A DNA stretch of 64,000 nt. It comes from Fluviicola chungangensis (GTDB taxonomy: Bacteria; Bacteroidota; Bacteroidia; Flavobacteriales_D; Crocinitomicaceae). The stretch is from contig NZ_VLPL01000008.1 of the NCBI RefSeq assembly GCF_007558725.1, forward strand, positions 62,001-126,000. The letters are read 5' to 3'. This document shows, piece after piece, positions 55,846 through 62,868 of this stretch. The notes under the pieces were generated by a model. The model was given only the letters and a program-made list of their open reading frames with translations. It was not told the DNA's origin and did no database searches. Position 1 is the stretch's first letter, and each line of letters opens with the position of its first letter. Position numbers and translations under genes: made by a program.

Positions 55846-56115
55846 ATGCAAACGCTTGAACAGAACGAAACAGAAGTTTTAGAATTACTGACAGAACAGA
55901 AGGACCTGGTTGTTTACAACGACGATTTCAACACTTTCGATCACGTGATCGAGTCGTTGATCAAAGTATGTAAGCACGAGGTAGAACAAGCAGAGCAGTG
56001 TACATGGATCATTCATTTCAATGGAAAATGCCAGGTAAAACGCGGAGATTATGAAAAACTGGAACCGATGTGTACTGCGCTGTTAGAAAGAGGAATAACG
56101 GCTGAAATCCAGTAG
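55846..56115 (+). CDS. clpS: ATP-dependent Clp protease adaptor ClpS
   Basis: An 89-aa adaptor that binds N-degron substrates and delivers them to ClpA/ClpAP-type proteases. The core has LVVYNDDFNTFDHVIESLIK, with the ND-D-F-N-T-F substrate-binding loop, and CQVKRGDYEKLEPMCTALLE. The ATG at 55846 was chosen because upstream codons overlap the promoter. Compared with E. coli ClpS, the second half departs from the usual 'H..G' pattern (VCKHEVEQAEQC), normal for the Bacteroidota variant. prmA-clpS adjacency is common in this phylum; here giant genes lie between. Confidence 0.9.
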   Translation: MQTLEQNETEVLELLTEQKDLVVYNDDFNTFDHVIESLIKVCKHEVEQAEQCTWIIHFNGKCQVKRGDYEKLEPMCTALLERGITAEIQ

Positions 56116-56153
56116 GAATTCACCTGAAGGATAAAAAAAAGCGCATCGATCGC

Positions 56154-56183
56154 TTGCAAAAATGAAAAAAGCACGTATCTTTG
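56154..56183 (+). promoter_or_regulatory. Putative promoter upstream of tRNA-Arg
   Basis: TTG at 56154-56156, 19-nt spacer, TATCTTTG at 56176-56183. This is a full match to the Bacteroidota consensus. Transcription would start near 56189 and run through the tRNA-like remnant into the tRNA gene. Confidence 0.7.
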
Positions 56184-56200
56184 CACCCATCTAAAGACAA

Positions 56201-56244
56201 GGCTCATAGCTCATCCTGATAACTATCGGGAGAATAGAGCAAGA
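56201..56244 (+). other. 5'-tRNA-like remnant with inserted palindrome
   Basis: GGCTCATAGCTCA (56201-56213) and GAATAGAGCA (from 56232) match the acceptor/D-arm part of the adjacent tRNA (GGCCTCGTAGCTCA ... GAATAGAGCA). The short D-loop is replaced by an 18-bp near-palindrome (56214-56231, tcctgata ac tatcggga) resembling a short repeat common in Bacteroidota. The anticodon arm and 3' half are missing. It lies between the promoter and the intact tRNA, so it is probably transcribed. Confidence 0.5.
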
Positions 56245-56267
56245 AAATTTGAAATAGATAAAATAAC

Positions 56268-56341
56268 GGCCTCGTAGCTCAATTGAATAGAGCATCAGAT
56301 TACGGCTCTGAAGGTTTCAGGTTTGACTCCTGACGAGGTCA
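56268..56341 (+). tRNA. tRNA-Arg (anticodon ACG)
   Basis: 74 nt, fully foldable. The acceptor stem GGCCTCG pairs with CGAGGTC (one G-U); the D-stem is GCTC/GAGC; the anticodon stem TCAGA/TCTGA encloses loop TTACGGC, anticodon ACG, reading CGN arginine codons after A34 deamination; the T-stem is TCAGG/CCTGA. The discriminator base is A at 56341; CCA is not encoded. It is the target of the element to the right, whose recombinase gene overlaps it antisense (56295-56341). Confidence 0.93.
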
Positions 56342-57908
56342 CTCGAGCGGGGATAGCATCAAAATTGATACTATCCCCGTTTTTCTTTCCCTCAAAAAAG
56401 TTTGATAATCTTGGTATTGGCTGAAAGTAAGTATTGATTCGAGGGGTTTGAAATCGGTCATTTTTTCGGTCATAAATAATCCCCTCGGGGAACAGGATAT
56501 TTTGAAAGATCATGCGCTGACCAATAGAAGCGTTTTCCCACCATAATAGGGGCTTTTGGCAGAATTTCACTATCAGTTTTAAGCACTTTTCGAGGTTTGA
56601 ACTGCCTTTTTTGATTTTTGCCATTAAATCTTCTACTTCCATCATTTCAGCGGTGAACTTTGCTTGGAATTTGTCGAACATTGGTCGATCAATTACACCC
56701 GTTACCAACTTTTCTTCTGCTGTTTCAATTTTCTTTTTCAGTTCTGAAATTTTAGCGGAGTACAGTTTCTTGTTTTCCTGCTGTTCTTCAAAAAGTGCGC
56801 TGTACATAACCTCAATACCGATTTTTATTAGTTCGGTTTGTTCTACATTTATTTCGTACTCTGAAACGAGCGTTTTAAAGTACTCGTGCAGTTGCTTTGC
56901 GCTTTTACTTGTTTTACACCCTACTGTTCTGCATTTGTAGTACCATAAGTTCTTTTTACGAACGATAAAGCCCGTTAGTGGTGTTCCACATTCAGAACAA
57001 CGAGAAAAGCGTTTTAAGGGCAAATTTTCGTCCTCTGCTTTGTGCGAAACGGGTTGGTTACGATTCAATTCTACCACGTTGTTCACTTTTAGAAAAACTT
57101 CCCTTGAAACCATTGGTTCGTGTTTCCCCTCTATTGCCCGATTCGGAACTAACTTTGATACAATGATTCCGCAATAGTATGGGTTCGCGAAAATCTCACA
57201 TAATCTGCGGTCATCCAGTTTTAGCCCTAGTGCTTCCAACCGCTTTAATATCTCGCAATTCCGCATTTGTTTCTCTGCTTTCCACATAAAAGCTTTACGC
57301 AACAATTTACCTTCCTCGTTCAATACAATTTGTTGGTTAACCGCTTTTCCTTTGTTTAGGTTCACGTAGCCCCGTGGAATTGAATAGGGGGTATAACCCT
57401 TTTCGACCAATTCCCGCATTCCGCTAACTGTTTTATCCTTTCGCATTTGGTTATCCAAATGACCGAATAAAAGCATGATGTTACGTTGGAATTCTCCCGT
57501 GATCGTACTCGGGTCAATTCCCTGCGATACGGATAGGGTTGTAACTTTGTATTGTTTCTGCAAATCCTGTGCAATCTTCATTCCGTCCGCTCCTGTGCGT
57601 GAAAAACGTTCATAGCTGTAAACAAGAATGAAATTTACACGTTTGTTACGCTTCACGAAAGTTAGCATTCGGTTGAATTCCTTTCTATCGTCCGTTTTCG
57701 CGGATTCGTGTGTTCCTCCGAAGTACTGAACAACGTTGTAACCGTTTGCGCTTGCGTATTCCTCACAACGTTTGCGTTGTGTTTCTAAGCTAGTGTTATC
57801 CTCTTGGGATGAATGAGAAACACGGGTATAAATTACCGCGTTTTTTCCTAGTTGTGTGCTATCAATTCCCTTTGGTGCGAATTGATCGAAAACACTTAAT
57901 TTACTCAT
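56295..57908 (-). CDS. Large serine recombinase (integrase)
   Basis: A 537-aa site-specific recombinase. The resolvase domain (about 22-165) has NAVIYTRVSHSSQEDNTSLE, with nucleophile Ser31, and the YSYERFSRTGADGMKIAQDL segment. The recombinase domain (about 180-290) is followed by a zinc ribbon (CSECGTPL...CRTVGC, about 310-340) and a coiled coil (about 370-435) as in phage-type large serine integrases. It most likely inserted the element beside tRNA-Arg. The last 30 codons cross the tRNA terminator and the antisense of the tRNA, so the C-terminus (ARVTSSGVKPETFRAVI) is encoded by junction or host DNA. It overlaps the preceding small ORF by 8 bp. Confidence 0.92.
   Translation of the reverse strand: MSKLSVFDQFAPKGIDSTQLGKNAVIYTRVSHSSQEDNTSLETQRKRCEEYASANGYNVVQYFGGTHESAKTDDRKEFNRMLTFVKRNKRVNFILVYSYERFSRTGADGMKIAQDLQKQYKVTTLSVSQGIDPSTITGEFQRNIMLLFGHLDNQMRKDKTVSGMRELVEKGYTPYSIPRGYVNLNKGKAVNQQIVLNEEGKLLRKAFMWKAEKQMRNCEILKRLEALGLKLDDRRLCEIFANPYYCGIIVSKLVPNRAIEGKHEPMVSREVFLKVNNVVELNRNQPVSHKAEDENLPLKRFSRCSECGTPLTGFIVRKKNLWYYKCRTVGCKTSKSAKQLHEYFKTLVSEYEINVEQTELIKIGIEVMYSALFEEQQENKKLYSAKISELKKKIETAEEKLVTGVIDRPMFDKFQAKFTAEMMEVEDLMAKIKKGSSNLEKCLKLIVKFCQKPLLWWENASIGQRMIFQNILFPEGIIYDRKNDRFQTPRINTYFQPIPRLSNFFEGKKNGDSINFDAIPARVTSSGVKPETFRAVI
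56348..56384 (+). terminator. Strong terminator after tRNA-Arg
   Basis: cggggatag (56348-56356) pairs with ctatccccg (56371-56379). The inner atcaa/ttgat extends the stem to 14 pairs with one mismatch, and a run of five T follows (56380-56384). Placed 6 bp after the tRNA it ends that transcript, yet it lies wholly inside the recombinase ORF on the other strand. Confidence 0.85.
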
Positions 57909-58188
57909 GATTCAAATTATTAGAGTTAAAGAATGTATCGAGTAGAGCCAAACTAATTGTTTCAATATTTGCAATCAGTTGCTCGTACTGTTTTTTGGTA
58001 ATGCTTCGATATTGGGGAAGTTTCGAAATGTATTGAAACGAAAGCTTTTCCCGTAGCTTCTCTTTCGCAAGTTCAATGCGATGTTTAGAAAATGATTCCA
58101 TGGGGGAAGCTTTTAGCGTTAATCCCCTTTTTAGAACCCGTACAAGCTTTAAAGTTGTTTGTACTATATACTTTGTATTCTCTAGCAT
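57901..58188 (-). CDS. Small helical protein next to recombinase
   Basis: A 95-aa protein starting at ATG 58186-58188, overlapping the recombinase start by 8 bp, so it is translationally coupled to it. It is basic in the first 55 residues (LVRVLKRGLTLKAS, HRIELAKEKLREKLS) and predicted helical, with no membrane segment or known motif. Position and size suggest a recombination directionality factor or regulator, but that is inference from context only. It follows a terminator (58281-58323), so it and the recombinase form a separate transcript from the late-type operon. Confidence 0.6.
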   Translation of the reverse strand: MLENTKYIVQTTLKLVRVLKRGLTLKASPMESFSKHRIELAKEKLREKLSFQYISKLPQYRSITKKQYEQLIANIETISLALLDTFFNSNNLNHE

Positions 58189-58280
58189 TTGAGCGTTTTA
58201 AATACTGTTTTTCCGTTGTTTTCATTGCAATTCAAATGATATTTTATTAATCCAACCCACCCATTTTTGAAAAAAAATCA

Positions 58281-58323
58281 AAAAAAACGCTGAACCCCAG
58301 TATTTACAAGTGATTCAGCGTTT
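58281..58323 (-). terminator. Terminator of the element's long operon
   Basis: A 10-bp stem, aaacgctgaa (58285-58294) and ttcagcgttt (58314-58323), with a 19-nt loop. On the minus strand it ends in a run of seven or more T (58281-58287). It lies 23 bp after the patatin stop. Confidence 0.8.
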
Positions 58324-58345
58324 CTATTTTGGGGTTCGTGCGTTA

Positions 58346-59434
58346 TTACTCCCAATCCGGTGAATTCACCACTGATTGAGCGGTTAAATACCCGTGCAAA
58401 TACGAATCCATGACCATACTACGGGAAAAGTCCAAAGCCCCGGAAAGTTCGCGGAGCGGTTCAATGATCTTCACGTTGAACCGTCGAAGCTTGCGACCAC
58501 TTTCCGAAAATAATTCAACATTCTTTTTTTCCGCTTGTTTTACCAATCGGTTGATTCGTAAAAACTCGCTTGCGTCCGAATCCCCGATTTCGCTCAATGC
58601 TATATCGTAGATACTTCGCTGAATTACGTTGAGAATGTTCGGTTTTTCTTTCATGGTTGGGATTAAGCCCGTACGGGTTGAAATAATCAGAAAATAGTAT
58701 TCGTCTGAATCGTTTTGGTTCAACACATAACGAACCGCATCCCCCAAAGGGTTCACGTTTCGAAGCCCACCATCGACCAGGTGCGAAGTTTCAAATTGAG
58801 TGGTTGAAATTCGATCAACTGGCGACCAGATCAGGGGCATGGTGGAAGATGCTAAAACAGCCTTTTGAAAATCGGAATTATCCCGAAATTCTGTGTGTTT
58901 CGCGGTGTAATAGTTGCCGTCTGTTAGTGATACAAAACCCGCCTGAAAGACCTCGCTTTTGATGTCTTTGAGCTGAACTAGCAATTGCACTTTTTCGAAC
59001 AGCGGTGTATTATCTGCTACTGCGGTTAATGTTTTGAGTTTAGCAATGATCTTTTGCAGGATTTTTTCACGTGTACCTTTGAATAACAACCCCACTTTTT
59101 GGAACGCATTGATTTCGGATAATAGAAATTTCCCTAGTCGTTCGGTATCTAGTGAGGTTTTGTTATTCTCGGTCTTTAAAAATTCGCTGATGAAGATTTC
59201 TTCCGGTCGTCCTGCAATGTGATTCCACAACTCAAAGAGTTGTTTGTTTTTACCCATTGCGATCATTGCGCCATTGAGCGCACCGGCAGACACTCCGAAA
59301 ACCGCGTGTGGAATTCCTGGCTTTTCTTGCCCGTTTCCGAAGTTGATTCCGTCTTTTAGGATGCGTTGCCACGCACCAACTTGAAACGCTCCCCGCGCTC
59401 CGCCTCCTGTGAGGATTACAATTAATTTTTTCAT
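58346..59434 (-). CDS. Patatin-like phospholipase
   Basis: A 362-aa member of the patatin family of lipid acyl hydrolases. The oxyanion-hole motif GGGARG is at 10-15 (LTGGGARGAFQVGAW), the nucleophile elbow GVSAG places Ser49, and the catalytic Asp221 is in HLVDGGLRN. No signal peptide and no TM helix, so it would act in the cytoplasm or be packaged. It is the last gene of the element's operon, followed by a strong terminator. In this setting it may breach membranes at entry or exit, or harm the host as a defence effector (patatins are used in CBASS), though no cyclase gene is in view. Confidence 0.88.
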   Translation of the reverse strand: MKKLIVILTGGGARGAFQVGAWQRILKDGINFGNGQEKPGIPHAVFGVSAGALNGAMIAMGKNKQLFELWNHIAGRPEEIFISEFLKTENNKTSLDTERLGKFLLSEINAFQKVGLLFKGTREKILQKIIAKLKTLTAVADNTPLFEKVQLLVQLKDIKSEVFQAGFVSLTDGNYYTAKHTEFRDNSDFQKAVLASSTMPLIWSPVDRISTTQFETSHLVDGGLRNVNPLGDAVRYVLNQNDSDEYYFLIISTRTGLIPTMKEKPNILNVIQRSIYDIALSEIGDSDASEFLRINRLVKQAEKKNVELFSESGRKLRRFNVKIIEPLRELSGALDFSRSMVMDSYLHGYLTAQSVVNSPDWE

Positions 59435-59451
59435 GATGTTTTGATTTAGGG

Positions 59452-59646
59452 TTATGCTTTTCGAACTCGAGCGTTTTTATATCTGTTACTGTTGTTCAAT
59501 TGGTCGGCATAACGTTGTGCTTGTTCTTTGGTGGCGTAAACTATTGTCGTTACGTCTCTTTTCCATTTTCCAGTATGCAAAAGCATAGAATATGAAACCC
59601 GAAAACCATTCTGTTTTTTGGCTGATTTACTCTTTTTAGATTTCAT
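59452..59646 (-). CDS. Small basic protein
   Basis: A 64-aa, strongly basic protein (first 12 residues MKSKKSKSAKKQ; C-terminus NSNRYKNARVRKA). The middle part (TIVYATKEQAQRYADQLNNS) suggests a short beta-alpha unit. The charge would suit nucleic-acid binding, for example genome condensation or virion assembly, but no family is recognised. It is 8 bp from the upstream gene and 17 bp from the patatin gene, within the same operon. Confidence 0.6.
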   Translation of the reverse strand: MKSKKSKSAKKQNGFRVSYSMLLHTGKWKRDVTTIVYATKEQAQRYADQLNNSNRYKNARVRKA

Positions 59647-59654
59647 GATTTTGA

Positions 59655-60311
59655 TTATTTGATATTGTTTTGAATGACCATGAAAAAGGGAACTTTGTTT
59701 CCTGAAAGCTTCCCGTTTGCATCGGTCTTGTAGGTGGAAATCCTGACTGAATTACTTACGTTTCCACCAATCGCCTTGATGTAGTTATTCCCCTTTTCAA
59801 TGACTAATTCGCCATGTGCAGGAAAGAAGCCCGTTGAATCGTAGCCCTTTCCACTTTCACGGGTATAAACGACCAAATCCCCGACTTTTGGTGCGTATTC
59901 TGAAACCCTAAATCCTCTAAGTGGAGCGTTTTTATTATCGCGGTTTGCTTTCGCCTTTTGAAAATACCCAGCGTGTGAACTTGCGTAGGGGAATTGGTTT
60001 TCCGCTCCCGCTTTGTAAAAGAGGTATGAAATGAATGCACTTGACCACGGATAAGTTGATTGAACCGAGGAATTTTGCATTTGTGAAGCCGTGAAATTAA
60101 TCTTTACGGCTTTCCAGTAATCTATAAGATAATTGCTTGCTTGTTTTGATAGTTCTGTGATTGCTTCCCATTTGGTGGCTTCACCTTTCGCGATCCGAAT
60201 AAGCCTTTTTACGAAGGTATTTCGGTTGAAATAAAAGTAAAGTGCTATTGCTGTTCCGGCGGTTAATAAAATGACAACACTCGAAATCAGTATGATACGA
60301 TTTGTTTTCAT
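59655..60311 (-). CDS. TM-anchored DUF2272-like cell-wall protein
   Basis: The ATG at 60309-60311 gives 218 aa and begins MKTNRIILISSVVILLTAGT, a signal-anchor TM helix (about 5-27). The globular part (about 60-215) has STYPWSSAFISYLFYKAGAE, FPYASSHAGYF, GDLVVYTRES and FFPAHGELVIEKG, matching the DUF2272/NlpC-like pattern 'PWSxxFIS...H...GD.V...H.ExV'. The usual cysteine nucleophile of NlpC/P60 is replaced by Ser in PWSSAF, as in DUF2272. It is thought to act at the cell wall; activity is unproven. It follows an unusually long 233-bp gap. Confidence 0.7.
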   Translation of the reverse strand: MKTNRIILISSVVILLTAGTAIALYFYFNRNTFVKRLIRIAKGEATKWEAITELSKQASNYLIDYWKAVKINFTASQMQNSSVQSTYPWSSAFISYLFYKAGAENQFPYASSHAGYFQKAKANRDNKNAPLRGFRVSEYAPKVGDLVVYTRESGKGYDSTGFFPAHGELVIEKGNNYIKAIGGNVSNSVRISTYKTDANGKLSGNKVPFFMVIQNNIK

Positions 60312-60544
60312 TACTTTGGTGCTTACAAAAGGTGATTTCCGAAAGAAAAGAAGAAGGCGGGAGTTTAGAACGTGTTTCAAGGTGTCTCAAACCAAACTTT
60401 GTTACTGTTCTGTTCCCGCCTTTGCCTTTAGCCGACCCCACTTCCTACATGTGGGCTAAAGACTACCTAAAAAGTACTGAATCCGATTTGTTTAATAACT
60501 AACATTCTAGCTAAATGGTACTATGAGTTAGCCTAAAGCATTTT
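60312..60544 (-). other. Non-coding stretch with two inverted repeats
   Basis: The only long gap in an otherwise packed operon. It holds a 9-bp perfect inverted repeat (aaggcggga 60354-60362, complement 60414-60422, 51-nt interval) and, next to it, an 8-bp repeat (ctttagcc 60426-60433 with ggctaaag 60454-60461). Short frames here lack coding features. It could be a structured leader or a small RNA, or regulate the last three genes. Confidence 0.55.
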
Positions 60545-60823
60545 CTATTTTTCGGCTTCAATGATGCGGTCTATTTTCTTTTCTATTCTTAGAAGACTTT
60601 CTTTAATCTGCTTTATTTCCGTGTCGTCAACCGCTCCCTTTAATTCCAGGTCCCGAATTTTGGAAAGCGTCTGGTCTATTTCCTGCTGTTGTGTGATATT
60701 GGTTTGGTGGTTTTGCTCGGTCATTGCCGAGGTCTGAAAATAGAACGGTACAACTGAAAAAATTGCCCCGATCAGGATAAGCAAAACGCCTTGTTTCACA
60801 TTCTCCCAAAGATTTAGATTCAT
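60545..60823 (-). CDS. Small membrane protein with coiled coil
   Basis: A 92-aa protein. A single TM helix spans about residues 11-33 (GVLLILIGAIFSVVPFYFQT), followed by a hydrophilic heptad-like coiled coil (about 40-92: NITQQQEIDQTLSKIRDLEL, then IEKKIDRIIEAEK). The layout resembles small phage holins, spanin-like or virion-membrane proteins, but there is no decisive signature. Spaced 16 bp from the next gene upstream. Confidence 0.65.
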   Translation of the reverse strand: MNLNLWENVKQGVLLILIGAIFSVVPFYFQTSAMTEQNHQTNITQQQEIDQTLSKIRDLELKGAVDDTEIKQIKESLLRIEKKIDRIIEAEK

Positions 60824-60839
60824 TATTTCAAGGTGTTAG

Positions 60840-61271
60840 TTATCCTATGCCGATCAACTGCGCTACTGGCAAAGCATCTAATTTTATGCCTTGTTTGTAG
60901 ATCGCAATATACGGTACAGCCGTTTGGTCTTCTTGTTTAACGTAGAGAAGTAAAAACAGCTCTTTCGTATCGTTTACCTGAAACTCTTTCATGGAAGATA
61001 CGAATATATTTTTAATTACGTCCCTAACGTACATTCCGACAATCATCCCCATACCTTTACCGCCTCCTGCATTAATTATTGTGTTCAGATCAGATGGTTT
61101 AACAAACTTTGTCTGATTGAATAATGCAAAAACAGGTTTTGCGGTTGGAAATTCGAGGTCAATTCGAATGTTCAATTGTGTTTTTTCGATGTTGTTTTCT
61201 TCTGATAGCGTACCGATTACTTTTGTACACACATCCACAAGCATTGCCTGTGCTTCTTTTGAATTAATCAT
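60840..61271 (-). CDS. Unknown element protein, paralogue A
   Basis: A 143-aa soluble protein: N-terminal helix (ALVDVCTKVI-like region), beta strands around LNIRIDLEFPTAKPVFALFN, a Gly-rich turn (NAGGGKGMGMIVGMYVRD) and C-terminal strands FLLLYVKQEDQTAVPYIAIY. The order of elements matches that of the neighbouring 144-aa protein at 61284-61718, so I take them as diverged paralogues. No known family. Within a tightly packed operon of membrane-anchored cell-wall proteins it might be a virion or assembly component; this is inference. Confidence 0.65.
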   Translation of the reverse strand: MINSKEAQAMLVDVCTKVIGTLSEENNIEKTQLNIRIDLEFPTAKPVFALFNQTKFVKPSDLNTIINAGGGKGMGMIVGMYVRDVIKNIFVSSMKEFQVNDTKELFLLLYVKQEDQTAVPYIAIYKQGIKLDALPVAQLIGIG

Positions 61272-61283
61272 GATTTCTATGTT

Positions 61284-61718
61284 TTAATTAAGTTGTTCTG
61301 CTTCGAGTTCAATTGCTTCAATGATGTCTGAAAGCTTCATTACTTTTAGCGTTTTTTCATCCTGCCGGATTCCGATACAAGGGCAATCGGCTTTATCAGA
61401 CTGATAGAGTACAAGGGAAATCCGAGCGGGGTTTTCTAACTTGGTTTCTATCATAAAGGCATTATGAACCGTTTTGAATAATTTTTCGAGTACAATAGGG
61501 CTGAACCGAAGTGCAACCATTTTAGGGGTCAAAATGTCGTTGATTGGAATTTCTATTTCAGTTATTCCGTTTCGACACAGTTGGAAAAGTATTTTTCCTT
61601 TCTCCAAAATCCGAACTCCAACAGTCATTTGACAGGGTGGGATTTTGTATTTCACACAAAGGGCAATTAGCGATTCCCGGAATGTGAAATTGATGTGTTC
61701 TTTACTAATGCCTTTCAT
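61284..61718 (-). CDS. Unknown element protein, paralogue B
   Basis: A 144-aa soluble protein with the same plan as its neighbour: N-terminal helix (FRESLIALCVKYKIPPCQMT), strands (VGVRILEKGKILFQLCRNGI), a helical middle, and C-terminal strands ISLVLYQSDKADCPCIGIRQ followed by KLSDIIEAIELEAE. Both end in '[PC]-x-I-[AG]-I', then Leu/Ile-rich helix. It differs in lacking the Gly-rich turn and in having several cysteines (CPC). Function unknown. 12 bp from paralogue A, 13 bp from the WHy-like gene. Confidence 0.65.
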   Translation of the reverse strand: MKGISKEHINFTFRESLIALCVKYKIPPCQMTVGVRILEKGKILFQLCRNGITEIEIPINDILTPKMVALRFSPIVLEKLFKTVHNAFMIETKLENPARISLVLYQSDKADCPCIGIRQDEKTLKVMKLSDIIEAIELEAEQLN

Positions 61719-61731
61719 GGCTTTAGGTGTT

Positions 61732-62220
61732 TTAGGGTAAAAACCACCACAACCGTCCGTTGAACCTTACAGGGAAATGTGATATTCGAAGGAAACCCGT
61801 TTTTGCGGATAGTTTGCCTTTGATCAGGACCGGAAGATCTCCGATAGCGGTTGTTGTAGTCTGCGAGTACATGGGAGCAACTTTGCTGTGAATGTCTTCC
61901 CATGTAAATTGAACATCTAAAGGGATTACCGATGAATTGTCAGCAAGTAAGGTGTAATGCGCATTCGATGTAATGGTGGAGATTTTGAACCCGCCTACAT
62001 AGAATTCGTAATATTGGTTCCATACCTCTAAATTAAAGCTGGACGGATTTGTGACCAGGAACGAAACCCGAAACGTCACGCCGACATTATCCAACTTCTG
62101 AACCGCATAACCCAACACCTCGTAATTGACACTTTTTGAAATCGAAACAATTCCGTAAATGCCAACGCCTAAAAGCCCGAATACCACAAATACCGCTACT
62201 GGAATCCAAATCCGTTTCAT
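61732..62220 (-). CDS. TM-anchored LEA14/WHy-like protein
   Basis: A 162-aa protein with an N-terminal TM helix (about 4-24: IWIPVAVFVVFGLLGVGIYG) and a beta-rich domain (about 35-150). The domain has 'KLDNVGVTFRVSFLVTNPSS', 'NLEVWNQYYEFYVGGFKIST', 'NSSVIPLDVQFTWEDI' and 'GDLPVLIKGKLSA', the pattern of the WHy/LEA14 type beta-sandwich. Such domains occur in stress proteins and in some phage proteins. The start overlaps the muramidase gene stop (ATGA). An external or periplasmic position is predicted if the TM is a signal anchor. Confidence 0.68.
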   Translation of the reverse strand: MKRIWIPVAVFVVFGLLGVGIYGIVSISKSVNYEVLGYAVQKLDNVGVTFRVSFLVTNPSSFNLEVWNQYYEFYVGGFKISTITSNAHYTLLADNSSVIPLDVQFTWEDIHSKVAPMYSQTTTTAIGDLPVLIKGKLSAKTGFLRISHFPVRFNGRLWWFLP

Positions 62221-62825
62221 AGCCCGATGAATAAAAGTCCAATACCTACAATGAGCAGAGCCGAGTACATCAAAGTGTTGTTTGAAGAACTGCTTTCAGG
62301 GCTGTATTTGATATGCTCCAAGCGGTTCAGCCACCCATTGATATACTGTTTCTTCGGTGAAGCCTTATAACGGTTCGCACGTACTTCTTTAAGTGCATAG
62401 AACAAATCTTTTTGATTCAATTTGTTCATGAGTTCAATACCTTCCGTTGTAAAAACTTTGTGGTAAACAAGCGGGTGTTTCAGGCGCGAAAGTGCTTTTT
62501 CGGCAAGTATGCGCATTCCACTAACACCGTGGTTTACTGCACCATCGTAAAGCATGGTTGCAACCGATTGATTGTTGAGTTTTCCGAAATTGTTCTTATC
62601 CCAAAAATTCCGTTTTAGGATCAGTTCGGCAGTTGCACGGGAAAGTTTTTTCATTTCGGCAACCGTTGGAGTGCGTCCCAGGAATCCCGCAAGGGTAGGT
62701 GCAGCGATTCCCCAATTTGTGCCGATCAGATTCCCTAAATACCAATTGCCATCGTCTTCGGGATCGTTCTGATAACCGCCCTCGTTAAGACCTACAATTG
62801 CCTGTGATTTTTCAAAATTTGCCAT
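62217..62825 (-). CDS. GH108 muramidase with C-terminal membrane anchor
   Basis: A 202-aa protein of the glycoside hydrolase 108 family (phage-type N-acetylmuramidase). The catalytic Glu is in the N-terminal VGLNEGGYQNDPEDDGN (family EGGY motif). The next part has NWGIAAPTL and the peptidoglycan-binding half AELILKRNFWDKNNFGKLNN, with 'LYDGAVNHG'. It ends in a single TM helix (about 180-202, ALLIVGIGLLFIGL), not found on ordinary endolysins of this family. It would cut murein while held on a membrane, such as a viral or cell membrane. The muramidase is 43 bp from the upstream gene. Confidence 0.88.
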   Translation of the reverse strand: MANFEKSQAIVGLNEGGYQNDPEDDGNWYLGNLIGTNWGIAAPTLAGFLGRTPTVAEMKKLSRATAELILKRNFWDKNNFGKLNNQSVATMLYDGAVNHGVSGMRILAEKALSRLKHPLVYHKVFTTEGIELMNKLNQKDLFYALKEVRANRYKASPKKQYINGWLNRLEHIKYSPESSSSNNTLMYSALLIVGIGLLFIGL

Positions 62826-62868
62826 GATATAAAGATTTAATTGGTTACTGTACTGTCTGTTCGTTAGA

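Noticed and set aside
56116-56267. Additional small RNA or riboswitch between clpS and tRNA
   Set aside because: Apart from the promoter and tRNA-like remnant I see no known RNA motif.
58346-59434. Complete CBASS or similar defence operon
   Set aside because: Only the patatin gene is present; no cyclase, Cap2/Cap3, TIR or other signalling gene is adjacent.
60271-60459. 62-codon plus-strand frame in the element's gap
   Set aside because: It is antisense to the signal-anchor of the DUF2272-like gene and to the inverted repeats, with no similarity I recognise.
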